Assembly (NCBI RefSeq): GCF_026213295.1
Contig: NC_079415.1
Location: 26,559,059 to 26,623,058 of the forward strand
From: Gadus chalcogrammus
Taxonomy: Eukaryota > Chordata > Actinopteri > Gadiformes > Gadidae
Direction of reading: 5' to 3'
DNA: 64,000 nucleotides
This document shows positions 38,267 through 53,501 of this stretch, in pieces. Each line of letters begins with the position of its first letter. The stretch's first letter is position 1. The notes beneath the pieces were generated by a model, which made no database searches, was not told the origin of the DNA, and worked only from the letters and a program-made list of their open reading frames with translations. The translations under genes were made by a program, and so were the position numbers.

Positions 38267-38615
38267 TGGTAAAGCAATAGGAGCCTGCAATAGGATTTTC
38301 TCCCGTCATCCTCCAGTTTATTGCAAACATCTGGAGATAAGTCGGTTTAATTAAATACTCAAGTGAAATACAAGTGTACCTCCAAATTGCACTTATTGTA
38401 CAGTAGCCTACTTCGGTAAGGGCATTTACAATCCATCACTAAAGTTTTAATAGAATATTCTGATTCAAGCGGATTTAAAATGTATTTGTATAATCTTCAC
38501 AAATCTTGCAGCAATGCAATGTTAATATATCATCATGGGAAATGAGTACGCTGATTACAGGTGTTTTTAAAATGCGTATACGGCTCTCACATGACAGCCA
38601 CACAACGGACACATC

Positions 38616-39844
38616 GGCCGTTTCTCAATTCGCGTACTTGTGCGTGCTCGTGTGCTTGTGGACTCGTGAAACGTCATCAGTCGTTGCCCGAGCACTGTCC
38701 AATTCGAAGTACGCATCAAGCGAGTACTGTCCGTAAAACCGGAAGTGTTCTTGATGAGTGCTCGATCTCGCCGTTTCACCGCATGCATCGGAGGTGGCTC
38801 GTGTGTACTTGCAACCGCTATAAATCCCAGGATGCATTTCGCACTCGCAGCAGTACGATGGCGGACAATATGGAGAAAGACGCACAACTGTAGCTTAAAT
38901 TACTCTTAACTTATATATATATTTATATAATATATAATATAATAATAATAATATAAGATAATATACGAGCAGAGGTGGTGACCGTCATCGAGTCCGCTGC
39001 TGTTCCAATTGCAGGTACGTTACTCGCGTGCTCGCAAGTCTGTGCTTGAGTACAGACTTGCCAAGTACGTGCTTGCAAGTCATCGAGTCCATAGTACGCG
39101 TGCTAGGAATTGAGAAACGGCTATCATCTTGCATCATTTGATTCACGGACTAGGTCACGTGTCCTGGCCACATAACGCGGAAGCAAATCGCTCCTGTATG
39201 TTACCATGCGCCACTGAGCAGTTTGCATAGGAATGAATGGGCGGCCATTTTCCAGTCCGTGGTCCATCCTTTATTATGTCCATGGTTTCACCGAGCATGC
39301 ATCGGAGGTGGCTCGTGTGTGCTTGCAACCGCTATAAATCCCAGGATGCATTTCGCACTCGCAGCAGTACGATGGCGGACAATATGGAGAAGACGCACAA
39401 GCACAACTGTAGCTTAAGTTACTCTTAACTTATATATATATTTATATAATATATAATATAATAATAATATAAGATAATATATAAATATATATAGATAGAT
39501 AAAGTCGTGTGTGTATAGCTTATACACATGACAGGTCAGACAGGATACGCATATCTTTTCAATTTTTATTCATTCAGAATATTTACATACTATTTGAAAA
39601 TGAAAGAGGCTGGGATTTTGTTTTATATCATTTGTTTATATTGTTCAGTAGTAGTATATGCCTAATGAGGCCGTAGCACAGTTAACGGACGAGCAGAGGT
39701 GTGACGTCATCGAGTCCGCTGCTGTTCCAATTGCAGGTACGTACTCGCGTGCTCGCAAGTCTGTGCTTGAAGTACAGACTTGCCAAGTACTTGCTTGCAA
39801 GTCATCGAGTCCGTAGCACGCGTGCTAGGAATTGAGAAACGGCC
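38616..39844. mobile_element. Inverted-repeat element with internal partial duplication
   Basis: The left end is GGCCGTTTCTCAATT. Matching inverted ends occur twice, at 39121 and 39844 (AATTGAGAAACGGC). The segments 38774-38968 and about 39285-39480 are near copies, and 38980-39121 and about 39705-39843 are near copies. So there is one complete element plus a 5'-truncated second one. The frame ATGGCGGACAATATGGAGAA in both copies is too short to judge. Confidence 0.65.
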
Positions 39845-40782
39845 CAATGCTTGTTTTAGAGGTGCGCAGGTAAAATTGGTCCCTCAAGAAACAAGGTTTC
39901 CATTTTGTTTGTGCCTATGACGGTTCTCTCTGCCCCCTTCAGGCCTGGAGTTCCTCCACAGATGCTGGTCTTAAAGCTCAAACTTGTATGACGCAACAAT
40001 AATATAAAGTTCGGAATAAAGTGTACACAATTCCACAATACTGCAGGAGAAAAACGTCAGATGGGCAAATTGTCCCATCTTCAACTCACACTTTTTGTAG
40101 TGTCTCAGCATATTATGAAAACAACGCTTTTCCTGGGATTTGTGGTGTTGTTTTGGGTCTCTGGTGCTCCCCTACGCATACAAACTTTGAAAAAACTATT
40201 TACATGATGTTTTGGGTGAGATATGTATTTCTGAAAGCACCCCGCCTACAGTTAACAAACGAGCGAGTCGAGGCGACCCCTCCTACGTAGGAAGGGGGCA
40301 CAGTGAATATTACCTCCCACTTCCCTACTCCCCTCCAATCAGAGCATAGCTACCTTTTTGTGGACCAGCGGATGAGAAGCTCCGGCGGGGGGAACTCCTA
40401 GGCTGTTTCCCAATGTCAAGGAAGCATGCTCAACGGCCGCCTTTAAGGACGCTCCGCATAGAACGCCGACAAGCACTGTTCAATGTTGGGACACTCGAAA
40501 GCAGTGCCATCTTTTGGTCCTTGTTTTTGAGAATTCCCGAGATTTTTCAAGGATGCATCGCTGCATCCTAGACGAGCAAAACTACCCACAATCCTCTGCG
40601 TTCCACCTGGGCGGGGTTTCTGAAAACATGGCTAGCAGGTACACGTTTCCAAACGAAGTGAAGTTATATTCGTTTTCAAAATATTTAGATGCCGTATTGC
40701 TTTTATAGATTCATCCTGTTAAATGCAAATAATCAAGCTAAAGACCTGTGCCACTTTTCAACGTTTTTGCAACTTAAGATCC

Positions 40783-42420
40783 ATGCCATGCTATTTATGG
40801 ATGCTTAATATAGGATTAGTGGGCCACAAACACAGTATTCCAAAGACGTCCACGAAATTCAGCCGTGGTGCAGAGTTACGCCACTCCCAAACCTGTCGCA
40901 CATTAGGCTTCCCCAAACGCGCCTGTTTCGGTGGGCGTGTCAAGTCAGGTCAAGGAGGGGTGTGGGGGTGTGGCCCTGAGCAGCTTGTAGCCACAGTACA
41001 ATGCGCTCTGGTTATGGAGTGGGCGTGTCAAGGCAGGTCAAGGAGGGGGGTTGGGGGTGTGGCCCTGAGCAGCTTGTAGCCACAGTACCATGCGCTGTTT
41101 ACGGTGGATGTATCGCAATGGCTCGTAGAAACCCATATTATACATAGATATCTATATAATATAATATAATATAATATAATATAATATAATATATAATGTA
41201 TATTATCACCTGGCCCTGAGCAGCCCACGGTACCATGCGCCTCTGTTTACGGTGGATGTATCGCAATGGCTCTTAGAAACCCATTTTATACATAGATATC
41301 TATATCACTATATATATTATCAACAGCCAAAAGCTGTGTGAGCCTCCAGACGATAGGCTATTATGAATCTCAAACGACCGTGTCCTTCCTTCAGATGGAT
41401 GGGAAGTGGAAAGAACAGAGACGTCGGAGAACCGACGAAGTCCTTGGCGATCATTATATCGTCTGGAGGTGCACACAGCTTTGGCCGTGATCATCTGTAT
41501 TATTTGATATAGATATCTATGTATTATGATATTATTTAGATGTAGAGCCCCAGGACTGTTAACGCAAGTGTTGTACACTTCCTTTGTTATTTGGATAACC
41601 GTTCTGCTGTTGGTGTGATGGCGCAGTCGGACTTCTCGTCCTCCTGGTATTTTCTACAACGAGACTCGTAGTGGGCGTCATCTCAGCCCTGGTTGAGAAT
41701 GATTGGGGGAAAGGAACTTTGGCTTGACTCCCTGAAGTACATGAACCACGACATGGAGGAGAGGGGATTGTTGGCCGCGAATGTATCCCGCTTGAGCCCT
41801 GCTTCCCGCCGCCTCGGCAGCGGTCAGCGCTAATCACCGCCCTCCTGAAGCGGTGGTCCATCGGCATCGAGGCTCCGGCGGGACGACCGCGGTCAACCAA
41901 TCCCTTTCTCCTCCATGTTGTGGTTCATGCCTACTTCAGGGAGTCAAAGCCAAAGTTCCTTTCCCCCAATTCATTCTCAACCATGCTGAGATCACCCCCC
42001 CTACGAGTCTCTTTGTAGAAATACCAGAGACGAAAGTCCGACGTGTTATGCGCCATCACACCAACAGCAGAACGGTTTATCCAAATAACAAGGAATGTAC
42101 AACACTTGCGTTACAGTCCCTGGAGCTCTATATATAAATAATATCATATAATTACATAGATATCCATATCAAATAATAATCTTATCACGGCCCAAAGCTG
42201 TGTGCACGTCCAGACGATATAATGAATCCCAAAGGACTTCCGTCGGGTTCTCCGACGTCTCTGGTTCTTCCACTTCCACATCAATCTGTAGTAGACAGAA
42301 CCGGGCGCTGCCTGCTGCCGGCGCAAGGCACCACGCCCGGCTGCCCGCTGCCGGGCGGTGGTTGCCTTCGCGGCGGTGGTGCCTCGCGGCAACCGGCGGC
42401 AGGCAGCATGTCGCAGTTCA
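40783..42420. repeat. Rearranged cluster of TTAA-family sequence
   Basis: Blocks of the 2901-4097 family appear in both orientations. Examples are the GTGGCCCTGAGCAGCTTGTA block at about 40970 and again at about 41060, and the CGTCTGGAGG block facing its inverse across 41343-41475. Ends are blurred. It looks like several insertions or inversions of one family. Confidence 0.55.
41150..41200 (+). repeat. (TATAA)n microsatellite
   Basis: Roughly nine TATAA units inside the TTAA-family cluster. Confidence 0.9.
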
Positions 42421-44219
42421 TGTTACTTTGATGTCGTTTCTGCCATTGCCTTCAAATTCCTGTAACTAGCCTGTTCCTACGAACTAAGCAACTACCAACC
42501 ATACACGTATTTAGCATTTAGCACTAGCTCAATCACGACTCTTCAGAATTCTTTGTGGGTGGGTACGAACCAACCAAGTGGGCAGGGCCATGAATAATCG
42601 TTTGACAACGCTACGTCACAGTGTCACTTATCCCAGATTGGCTCATTCTTCTGCCTTTTTCCTTTCATTGCCTATTGCATTCAGCAGACAACTGCATAGA
42701 TTTCAAACTTACCACAGCTCTCCAAAAAACTTATTCAGACCTATGTTATTTAACAAACAACAGGAAAAATGTGATTTTAATGGCATGGGCTCTTTAATGA
42801 TACGTTGCTATATGTAAATTTGTAAATTTGTAATTTACTCGCTCACAAGGATTACATTAGTTTTGTATCCCTATTTATGTTTGTGGTTGAATCGTTTTTT
42901 TTAGGGTCAGCCCAGCAAACGCAGGCTTTTGTGCGCCTAGGGTGGCGCACAACATATTGGTTTACCGGTGGAAGGGATCGTGCCACTATCCACTGTTGTA
43001 AAATTAATGCACAACCGTATCATATGCAATGTTTGTAATTTTTAATGAACGTATATAATTGTATTTTATATGATATACTTATGTGTTCAAAAGCACTGGT
43101 AGATTGTAGGCATATATGAATGAATGAATCAGATCAGTTAAATAATATATCCAAATAAATACACGTTTTATCATCTCCTTTTGTCTTTTTCCCCCTTGCA
43201 TAATAGTAATCAACCGTACTGTAAATGTGATGCAATGAATTAAGTTCTCAGACAATTTCACTTAGTTTTATAAAATTGAACCGGATTTTCCTTTTAATAA
43301 AGACAATCCGATCAACCACAACAAAGCTTTTGTGACCTCCCCAAAGAGGCTCCATGCGAAGGAGACATGACCGCATTCATAACAGAACAAAAGTCAAATA
43401 CATATCGATCAGCTTGATTGCTGCCAGTTTATTCATAAGGCTACATTGTGTTTACAAGCGGACACGCAGTATTAAAAAGCGGTAGCGGAAGCGCTTCCAC
43501 ACTACCAAGTCGTTCTCAAAGTCCGACGTTACAAACGCTAGGAAGCACTCGAGCTAGCACTCTAGTCTCATCTCCATAGGACGCGACTAGCAAGGACCGC
43601 GTCCTAGCAAGGCTGCAGCCTTCACTTTGGGAAACAGCCTATAATGTCTCTCTGCGGCTTGTAGGACATGGACATCTAAAGTCCAAGTCCTGTCACGTGA
43701 TTCCACTTGCCACCCCCACTGACATCACTGGCTAATCGCGCGGGAGAGTTTCATTCTCTTCTCGACTACTCGACAACTTCACCAAGATGACAACGATGGC
43801 AAGTAACTAAAATTAATGACTGAAACAACCAGGGCTGTAGTGGTCAAATTAGAGGTGGGTAAACTATGAATTTTTTGATCAGACCGACCTCGACACAACG
43901 CAACGCCACCGCAAAGTGTTGCGACCTCTGTAAGGCTAGCCTGGCTAATTCCATTATGTTATCAATAAAGTCATATTAATCAATTCAATGAACAGTCAAT
44001 GAATGTGTTGTAGTTTATTCAAGTTATTCACATTTCAACAGTAAAGAAAAGTATGTGTAGATTAATAACTACTAATCTATGGCATGTGTGTATGTGTGTA
44101 TTAGTAGCATATGCTTTTCACAGTAGTACCCAGAGGGGCCGCCTTGTCCTCACCACGTCAGGTCCTGCCTTGCAGGGGCGTGTTTCTGGAGTTCATGGCG
44201 CCCCCCTGCGCTTCAACAG

Positions 44220-44498
44220 CCAGGACCTTCACATACTTGTTTGGTTGACTTTGTGTGGGCTGATGGTGGCCATTTCAGTTGAAAAACATCAAGGACGACT
44301 CTGACCAAGTGCAGACTGCATCTCAGGGGCCACACTTATGTTCATTAAGCTGAACCCCCTCTCACACTCAGCAGTGCTAACTGGAATGAGATGGTCGATA
44401 TTCAGGAGTGGTGCAAGGTTTTCTGGAATGATGCTTATCCTTAAAATCCCCATAGCCTTCAAGAATTTTTCTGTCATCAAGTCTGAACCTTTGGGCAA
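44220..44498 (-). pseudogene. hAT transposase C-terminal dimerisation domain fragment
   Basis: The minus frame contains LLNIDHLIPVSTAECERGFS followed by LMN. IPVSTAECERGFS is the signature of the hAT C-terminal dimerisation domain (the family pattern is P-x-S-x-A-x-x-ERxFS). The upstream sequence includes MTEKFLKAMGILRISIIPEN. Only about 70 residues are open, without an RNase-H-like catalytic core. It is a remnant of an hAT transposon. Confidence 0.65.
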
Positions 44499-45179
44499 GT
44501 TGTTTCAACTTTGATTCCCCATACTGCTCCTCTAGGGAACAGACCAGTTTGCTGGGAAAATAACTTTAAAGAAAATAAATAATAAAATAAAAATATTTAT
44601 AATATATAAAATACAAATATTTATAAATATTTATATTTTTATTGGTTTAACCGCCAACCGCCCGAATTTAATTAAAATATATATTTTTGTCGCGTCATCC
44701 GCCCGATCCACGGTTCAGCCGCGGAGTCCATGGCTGCAACCGCCAACCTCGCATCTCCAAATTGAGGCTTTAACATAGCGACCAAGCTATAGCGAAGTTG
44801 ATACGCCGAAACCAGAGTTTAATATGGATAGTAAAACTCTGTCTGACTTTCACTCATTTTGACGTGGGCAGTACACGGATAGCATGACTACGCATTGGCC
44901 AATCTGAATGCTCGTAGTCACTTAAAGGCCCACCATGCAACTTCGGGCATTTCTTCGCTGTTTTCTTGGTTTTTGCACGCACATTTCTCTACACAGCGCC
45001 CCCCATGCACGTCTACGCGAGCCCCGAGCCATGTGCATTTGTTTTCAAAGAAGCCGGCAAATGCTTGGAGCCATGTTCATATGTTCATAAAGTGTAGGCA
45101 AGGTTATACATTTTTAAAAAGGTGTATTTGTATTGCAATAAACTTAAATCCATCCTTTTTTATAGTTGACGCAACTTGA

Positions 45180-47200
45180 CAGGGAGAATTTATATCCTAG
45201 ATTATAATTGTTATATCTTAGGTTGAACAGAACAATCAGTGTAAGAGGTTTGGCCAACATAATAATCTAAATAAACAAGAACCTGGATTCGGGGATTCAG
45301 TCTGTATCTGGGGGACGAGACGGACGAACAGCAAAACACCTATGGAAACAAAGGTGTTTATATGGTTGCAACCAAGCAAGCTAGAAACATACAGGGCTCA
45401 CAACAAAACGGTCGGAAAACAATTTTTACAGGGCTCACAACAAAATGGTTGAGCAAACACATTTGTACAGAGACTATCAACATCAAGAATACCACGAAGA
45501 CAAAGTTCAGCCAAGGGTACTTTCAATTACAAAAGCAACACGGCCGAGTCGGCGTCTGATTTGCAGTCTTCTTTTTCTTTCAGTTCACGCTATTCCTGAA
45601 AAGCTTGCCCAACGTTTACTCGTGTCTGGCCTCTCTGTCGGTCAGTCTCCCTTTTCTCTTCTGTTCCTCCGACATTGGGTTTCTCTGTCTCTTTTTAGTC
45701 GGCTGATCTATGATGAATATAACAATCCCTTAGTTACTTGTGTTTATATCGAGCCGGTTCCGTGTTTGGGGGTCTGTGCCGTAAAGCACAAATGCCCGGA
45801 GTTTAGAAAATTGAACTTTCAACGCTCCAACGCGTGACGCTTAGCCACGATAGCCAATCAGAATGGAGCTTGACCCGACGTCACTGGCAGAGAGTAGTGA
45901 CCCTTGCACAGAAGCATACGGCTGACATCTTTCTTTATTCTGGGTGGAAATAGTAACATAGTTACGCCATTAAATGCGTTTATGGAAACATTTTTAGCGA
46001 GAAATGTGCCCCTGTATATGACATATTTGTGAAAAACTTTAGAAAATTTGACTATTTTGTTTGTTTCTATCATTTCTGAGGAACTTATAATGTATAATTG
46101 AACAGTAAAAAGTGTGACAGCAGAGAGACATGTTCTGCAGCCTAACATGCTATGACAGTTATCATCCCCATCTAATTCCAGGAATCCCAGAGGCCAGAGC
46201 GGCACATTGAGGGCTGTTGCATCACATCTTTCAGTGGAGGTTGGCCTTCGAGCCTGGACACTGATCATCAAGAAAGTCCCACAACAAATGGAAGCCTTAC
46301 TCTTTGAAGCAGATATTGCATTGCTTACTTATTACAATTCTGCTTACCAACTGCTTCACTAGTTGTGTTTTATAGGTGTATGTAAGATTTCACAGCTATC
46401 ATTTGAGTGTCATTTTTTTCTAAATGACTTTTTCACAAAGTTACATAAACACACAAAGATACAGACACACACACACAGGTCGCGGCGAGTCCACCTAACC
46501 TATCCCCTATTCTCTGTTACCACAAGTGAGATCGCCTGAGATTGCCCCAGCACATCCTTGACTACCAGTTGCATATCCCTTCAACTTCCCTTAACATTTG
46601 ACTGAGATTTGATCTCAGTCAAATGTTTGGAATGCGTTTGACTAAAGACGGTTGAATATGTCAATGCAAAGTCTAGATACATACATACTGCAATATTGAG
46701 GTACTTTGAACAATTTCAAACTTAATCATTTTTGTATGTATGTCATCTCCTAAATGAAATATTTGACTGACCTTGTCATTCGCTTCATTGTCATCCATAT
46801 ATTATTTATTCCCTTGCTGCTGTAATTCATTTTGAGAATGAGTAAGGCATATACAGTTCATTCTAAGATCAGATAGAACTCAATGCACATCCAAAACTTT
46901 TCAAACTCCTTGAAGGGGGGGGGGGGCATCTCTGACCTGCAAGGTGGAAATAAAATAAAGACAAATATAAAGTAAATTACAATTGGCAGAAGGGAACCAT
47001 AAAATGCATGAAGAAAGAAAAACCCACCATGAATTATTCAGCAAAAACATGTAACACATTTAACCTACGTTTCCTTCTCCAGTTATAAACTCACTGGAAT
47101 GCATTTTAACTTTGTGATTTCCCTGTAAAATAAAGTTTGTTTTACAGAGCGTTTTTCATAAACACTTAGTGGAGAACATTGTAGCTGCATTGTAATATCT
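45180..47200. other. No gene seen
   Basis: Frames up to about 137 codons exist (for example 45858-46271 minus and 45445-45837 plus). They lack recognisable domains, splice context or codon bias. A poly-G run is at 46915-46926. Confidence 0.45.
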
Positions 47201-47207
47201 GGTTTAA

Positions 47208-47320
47208 TCTGTGTGCATCATAGTGGAAAAACACCACTAGGTGTGCAGCCTCACCCAGCCGCAGAGTCTAATTATTCCGACTCGGGTCAAGTGAGGCTGC
47301 TCAAACCGTCCATCAACCCC
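47208..47320 (+). repeat. Dispersed repeat, copy 2
   Basis: Matches the 11877-11995 copy: CTGGTTTAA, then GGTGTGCAGCCTCACCCAGC, then GTGAGGCTGCT and CCATCA. The middle differs by substitutions and small indels. No gene is seen around it. Confidence 0.6.
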
Positions 47321-48127
47321 ACAAAATATGCTCCCTCGCATACAACACATACCTTTCCACAGAATGGAAAGCATTTGAATTGAGTGAGCAAAAACTTTGT
47401 AATGTGGGACCGGGACGGAGGGGTGGGCCTTCAGGAGGAACTGCTGCCAGCCTGCTGCCCTGTTCTCACGTCTGGCTTCTTCATGTTTTGAGGAAAGCAA
47501 AACAAAACCTGTGTGACATGCAGACCGCAATCATGAAATAAACTTGACATGCACCATTAGCTGGGTAGATCCAGGCTCATCGGGTTCATGTTAATGTTTG
47601 CTTTACAAACACACACAGTTACGCAAAAAACAATCACGCACAGTTACATACAAAACCAACGCACACAGTTATGCACAAAACAATCACACAGTTACGCACA
47701 AAAACAATCACACACAGCAACGCGCAAAAAAGACACATACACACACACAACACACACACAAATGCACACAAACGCAACTATTCTATGTTTTTTTACTTCA
47801 AATTACAAATTTTTTGAATGGGCCAATTTTAGTTGAGTTAAGCCTGACTCTAGCTTTTAAGTTAGTCTGGCTGTGGTATGTCCTAGTCCAGGATGTGGAA
47901 GGCATTCGTTCTCCCTAATGCCTTGCATAGGCTTAAAAGACACCGAATAACAATATACCAACATATTACACACCACACTGGAGCTGTGGGCTCTTCAAAG
48001 GACGAGAGGACGCAGTGCAATTGCATAGATAAATTATTGTTTTTTAACAAATAATTTAAAAAATCCAGAGTTTTCATTGAGACATTGAACAGTTAATTAG
48101 CTCAATTGCAAAAGCTATTCGCTCAGT

Positions 48128-49309
48128 GGGCCCTATCTAGCATCCGGCGCAAGTGACTTAGTCACTGGCGCATGTGTCGTTGCTAGTTTACAACTGGCGC
48201 AGAGCGTTCTTTTCCCACCACCGCCACTCGCCGGTAAATTAGGGATTGATCATGCGCCCCAAGGGGCGGTTCTGCGGAAGGAGGAGGCGTGTTCTTGCGC
48301 AAACGGTATTTTGCCGTTTCTGAATACCATTGCGCTACTGACCAGGAAATACCTGGTTTAAAGTCACTGGCACGTTGTTCAGATGCTATTTTAAGGGCGC
48401 ATGCATACGGATTGCTTGTGCACCTCGCGCATACACTTTGCTTCACCCATCTACCTAGCCTCACATTCTTGGTAAATTATTTGGGAAAGAACAGCTGATG
48501 CAGCGGTAATAAGTTGTACTTTTAAATCAATGCATCTGCAAACACCGTACAGCAAACACATATTTTCTTGACACAGACATCGTGTAGGCCTACATGCCCA
48601 TAACTTTTAGGATTGATGAGTATTTGATCGTGAAAAACATTGTTTTACCGCGAGTGAGTGTTAAAAAGAATGAATGAATGCGGGCGCGCGTGTGTGCTCT
48701 GTTTAAACACACGCAAACTAAACACCTAACGCATAATACAATCAATGGCAATGTCTATTACCGCTGGGACACATGCATATTAGGATAGCATACAATACTG
48801 ATAAGAAACAATGTTTATAATGTATTGCGTATATCATTAAATAGAACCACAGTTACCGCATATCATATGTTATATCATACGTTTTCTTTGCCGAAATTTA
48901 TTTGAGGACTCAGTATTTCTGAAGTTGTGGAAGAAAACCCCTTATTCCATGTGTGAATTAGGCCATATTATTTGGCAATATACTGAGCCATTTGCAGTTT
49001 GAAATTCATGTGCATCTGTCTCATCGGAGACTGCAGACGCGCTGTCAAAATATCAACTCGTCCGATTCAAATGCGCTCATGGCTCTTAAAGGGGATGGGA
49101 GCTGGCACTCTCATTGGTTTGTTGGACGTTACGCCCAAACCACACCTACGGGTAACTAGGCTGCTTCAGACCAACCCTTTTGACACTTGCGCCGCGACGC
49201 AAGTGTCATTTATCCGCCTGTAAAATAGCGATAGCGCCGTAGAACCGCCCACAAAGCTACTTGCGCTTTGCGCTTCCCACTTGCGTTTCAGACCGTTAAA
49301 ATAGGGCCC
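48128..49309. mobile_element. 1.2-kb GGGCCCTAT inverted-repeat element
   Basis: Outer ends are GGGCCCTAT and ATAGGGCCC, with AGT on both sides (48125-48127, 49310-49312). Subterminal GCGCAAGT/ACTTGCGC words recur at both ends. No recognisable ORF. Superfamily uncertain; the 3-bp flank would suit a Harbinger-type element. Confidence 0.55.
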
Positions 49310-49639
49310 AGTGTGTGGACTGCTGCTGGAGCTTGTTAATTAAAGGGACACTTCACCTGTTTGCAATAAGCTTTGTATCGTTAGAAACCCAGTAAACGAT
49401 GCAATATTCCATCATTTTCCCCTTAGGCGTGAGAGATCCGTATCTACTTCTAACACTTCCTGCTTTAAATTACGTAAAATGGCGATTTTTGCGTCATTTA
49501 AAGCAGGAAGTGTGGGGGGGGGAGCGCTCTAAAAAACTACAGATCATGGCCAGTGGGTGTGACTTAGGGGTGTATGGTATAAACGGTAAAGAGACTGGTG
49601 TGAATTTGCGCTACGGTATGGATCTTGACGTTACCGTGT

Positions 49640-50050
49640 GACCAGTGTGACCGGTAGATTACACGAGCGCTAAAAAAGCAATGATGTAATACCAGAGACG
49701 CAGTCGTTTATTCATAGTATCATCCGGCGCACACAGCTTTTGCCCGTGTTCTAATATTATATATAATATCACGACCAAAATCTGAAGTCGCGTACATCTG
49801 GACTTCAGAGAGTCAAAGCCAATGTTGCTTCCTCTAATTCCTTCTCCAACATGGCCGAGAATCAATAAATGGGTCTTGATTTTTAAAAAAAGGCACCCAA
49901 TATCATGACCGTGATATTATATATGATATTACATTATATAGATACACATATGAATATTATATTATTTAGGTAGAGCTCCAGGAGTCTGCAAACGGCAAAT
50001 ATCAGTTCTCCTCCATGCTGCAGTTCCCTCTGGACTGCAGGGAGTGAACT
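49640..50050. repeat. Degenerate TTAA-family sequence
   Basis: Carries scattered family words (CACACAGCTTTTGCCCGTGT, CTTCAGAGAGTCAAAGCCAA, TAGAGCTCCAGGAGTC) without recognisable ends. Confidence 0.45.
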
Positions 50051-50130
50051 CTGATTGGTTGTTATGTAACGTCCCTCAGGGAGTGAACGATGAAAATATC
50101 TGCAAGGTAGCTGAGTTGTGCAAGCCATTA

Positions 50131-51587
<1,457 letters not shown>

Positions 51588-53501
51588 CTGGAGTTTATTG
51601 CTCTGGCATTGACAAAGTTTACAATTTTAACAGCGGTATCCAAAACTTCATGAAAACCGGGTTCCATGTCCTTTGCAGCAAGCGCATCTCTGTGCCGATA
51701 ACAGTGTGTCAAAATGACACGTGGAAAAACAGCTTTTATTCGTTGAGCTACCTCTGAGTGTCTGCAAACTAGGGATGGGCAAAACTATTATTTTCTGGGA
51801 ATCAGTTCTTTCAGTCCCATTCACTATCATGATTCGTTCGTTTGATTCGTTCCTTAAGTCAGATGGTCTGTTACGTCATTTTTCAGGGAATCGGAAATTA
51901 TGGAATACATGTTAATCAACATGTATGTTGCCTACTATTTTCTAATGTTCTGGCGAAATTACCCAGGTTACCCAAGTGTAAATATTAAGCATATAGAGCA
52001 CATATGTGCCTTTTTTCAAAAATATACTTAACACATAATGGGGTGCAGTAAGAATTAAATGGCGTCTTCCAAGTTGCGCTAATAAGCAGTAAAGCACGTT
52101 AGCAACTAGACCAAACGAGACTCGTAATGGTAAGTAAAAACAATACTTTACTAAAGCATACAATTCTGATAGGGTTAGAAAAAAGAGGTTAGGGTTTGTT
52201 TTAAAGACAAAGAAAACAAAGTGCTTGCATGATATTGAAGCCTACAGCGATCGTTAGTTAACTTGTGTGGTGGTACCTTATCATTTGTTTACCCATGGGC
52301 CATGGCAACGCGAATGCTACCTGCTCTCATTGGCTGAATCGATGAGAACGTTTTAGACTCAATCTATGTAAGGTCGTGGGGAGACGAAGCTCTGTTCGTT
52401 CGTTCTGTTCTGTATATTTTATTTACATGACCATATTTTTATTATATGTTTAAGAAAAAGAATCAGTTCTCTTGTTTTGGGAAACAGTTGTCATCGGTCA
52501 CCTTCGGGATTCGTTCGTTCTGACCGAATCGTTTGCGAGTTGGTACAGTTTATTCCATTTGACTTCATGAAATCATCCAGTGCCTCAAAAACATCTTTCG
52601 CTGTTGTAGTAGTTCTCACTTCTTAACAAAAAAATCCTTGTGTGTCTCATTTTCCCATTCACAGCGAACATATGCCAGTAGCTGTGAAATTTTTGACATG
52701 TCTGTTGACTCATCTATTTGGATGGCAAAGTCCTTGTCATGAAGCCGCATAGCGCACTATACAGTAATATCTTTAGACATTGATGTGATGCAGCGTCATT
52801 TGAAATCGGTATTTTTACCAATTGCATGGATTTCTCTTCTCCAAATAATTCTCTGACTATATAAATTGCACAAGGCATAATAAAGGTTTCCCCAATTGTA
52901 TGATGCTTTCTCTGTTTAGTCTGCAAATGTTTAATCAACATGGCGGGTCTCATCCAGTCGTTAGCTAGAACTTGATCGCAGATAACACATGTGGCTGAGC
53001 TAAGCCTTTGCCCCTTGAAAATGCTACGAAGCCATAGTTAAGGTAACTATTGTTATATTTTCAATATTTTGTCAGTCCAGCTGAGCCTGGGCATCTCTGC
53101 CTTTTACTTGCTGCGGCCTCACATTCATCAATTGCCTGAATTAGCTCCGGGATTGGGCCACTGTCGTTGCATTTTGCCATTGAAGTTGGAGTTCGCTGAT
53201 CGTTATGTGGATCTAAGTTAGCTAAAACTCGTCCATTCTTTTAGGTCACAATATTTGCAAACAGCGGCGGTATCTGAGTATCTGCCTAGGGTGGCAAATG
53301 CTCGCGGGACTGGACTCAAATCGTCTCTGCGCGGCACTACACTGTAAACGCTGGTTAGGATGAGAGTGGCACAATGCAACTCTTGTTTTGTGCATTTCAA
53401 AGAAAAAAATATTTCTGTGAAATATTAAGTATTCGCCAATTTCAACCTTTTTATATGTAAAAATATGAACTGCTGGGTATTACATTTTTAATTTATGTAA
53501 T

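Larger units (their letters stand above)
40401..43639. mobile_element. 3.2-kb inverted-repeat element hosting other repeats
   Basis: Ends read inward GGCTGTTTCCCAATGTCAAG (left) and GGCTGTTTCCCAAAGTGAAG (right) with TA on both sides (40399-40400, 43640-43641). The terminal style (GGC-GTTTC-CAA) resembles 38616-39844. Its interior contains a rearranged cluster of TTAA-family sequence (40783-42420). No transposase seen. Confidence 0.6.
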
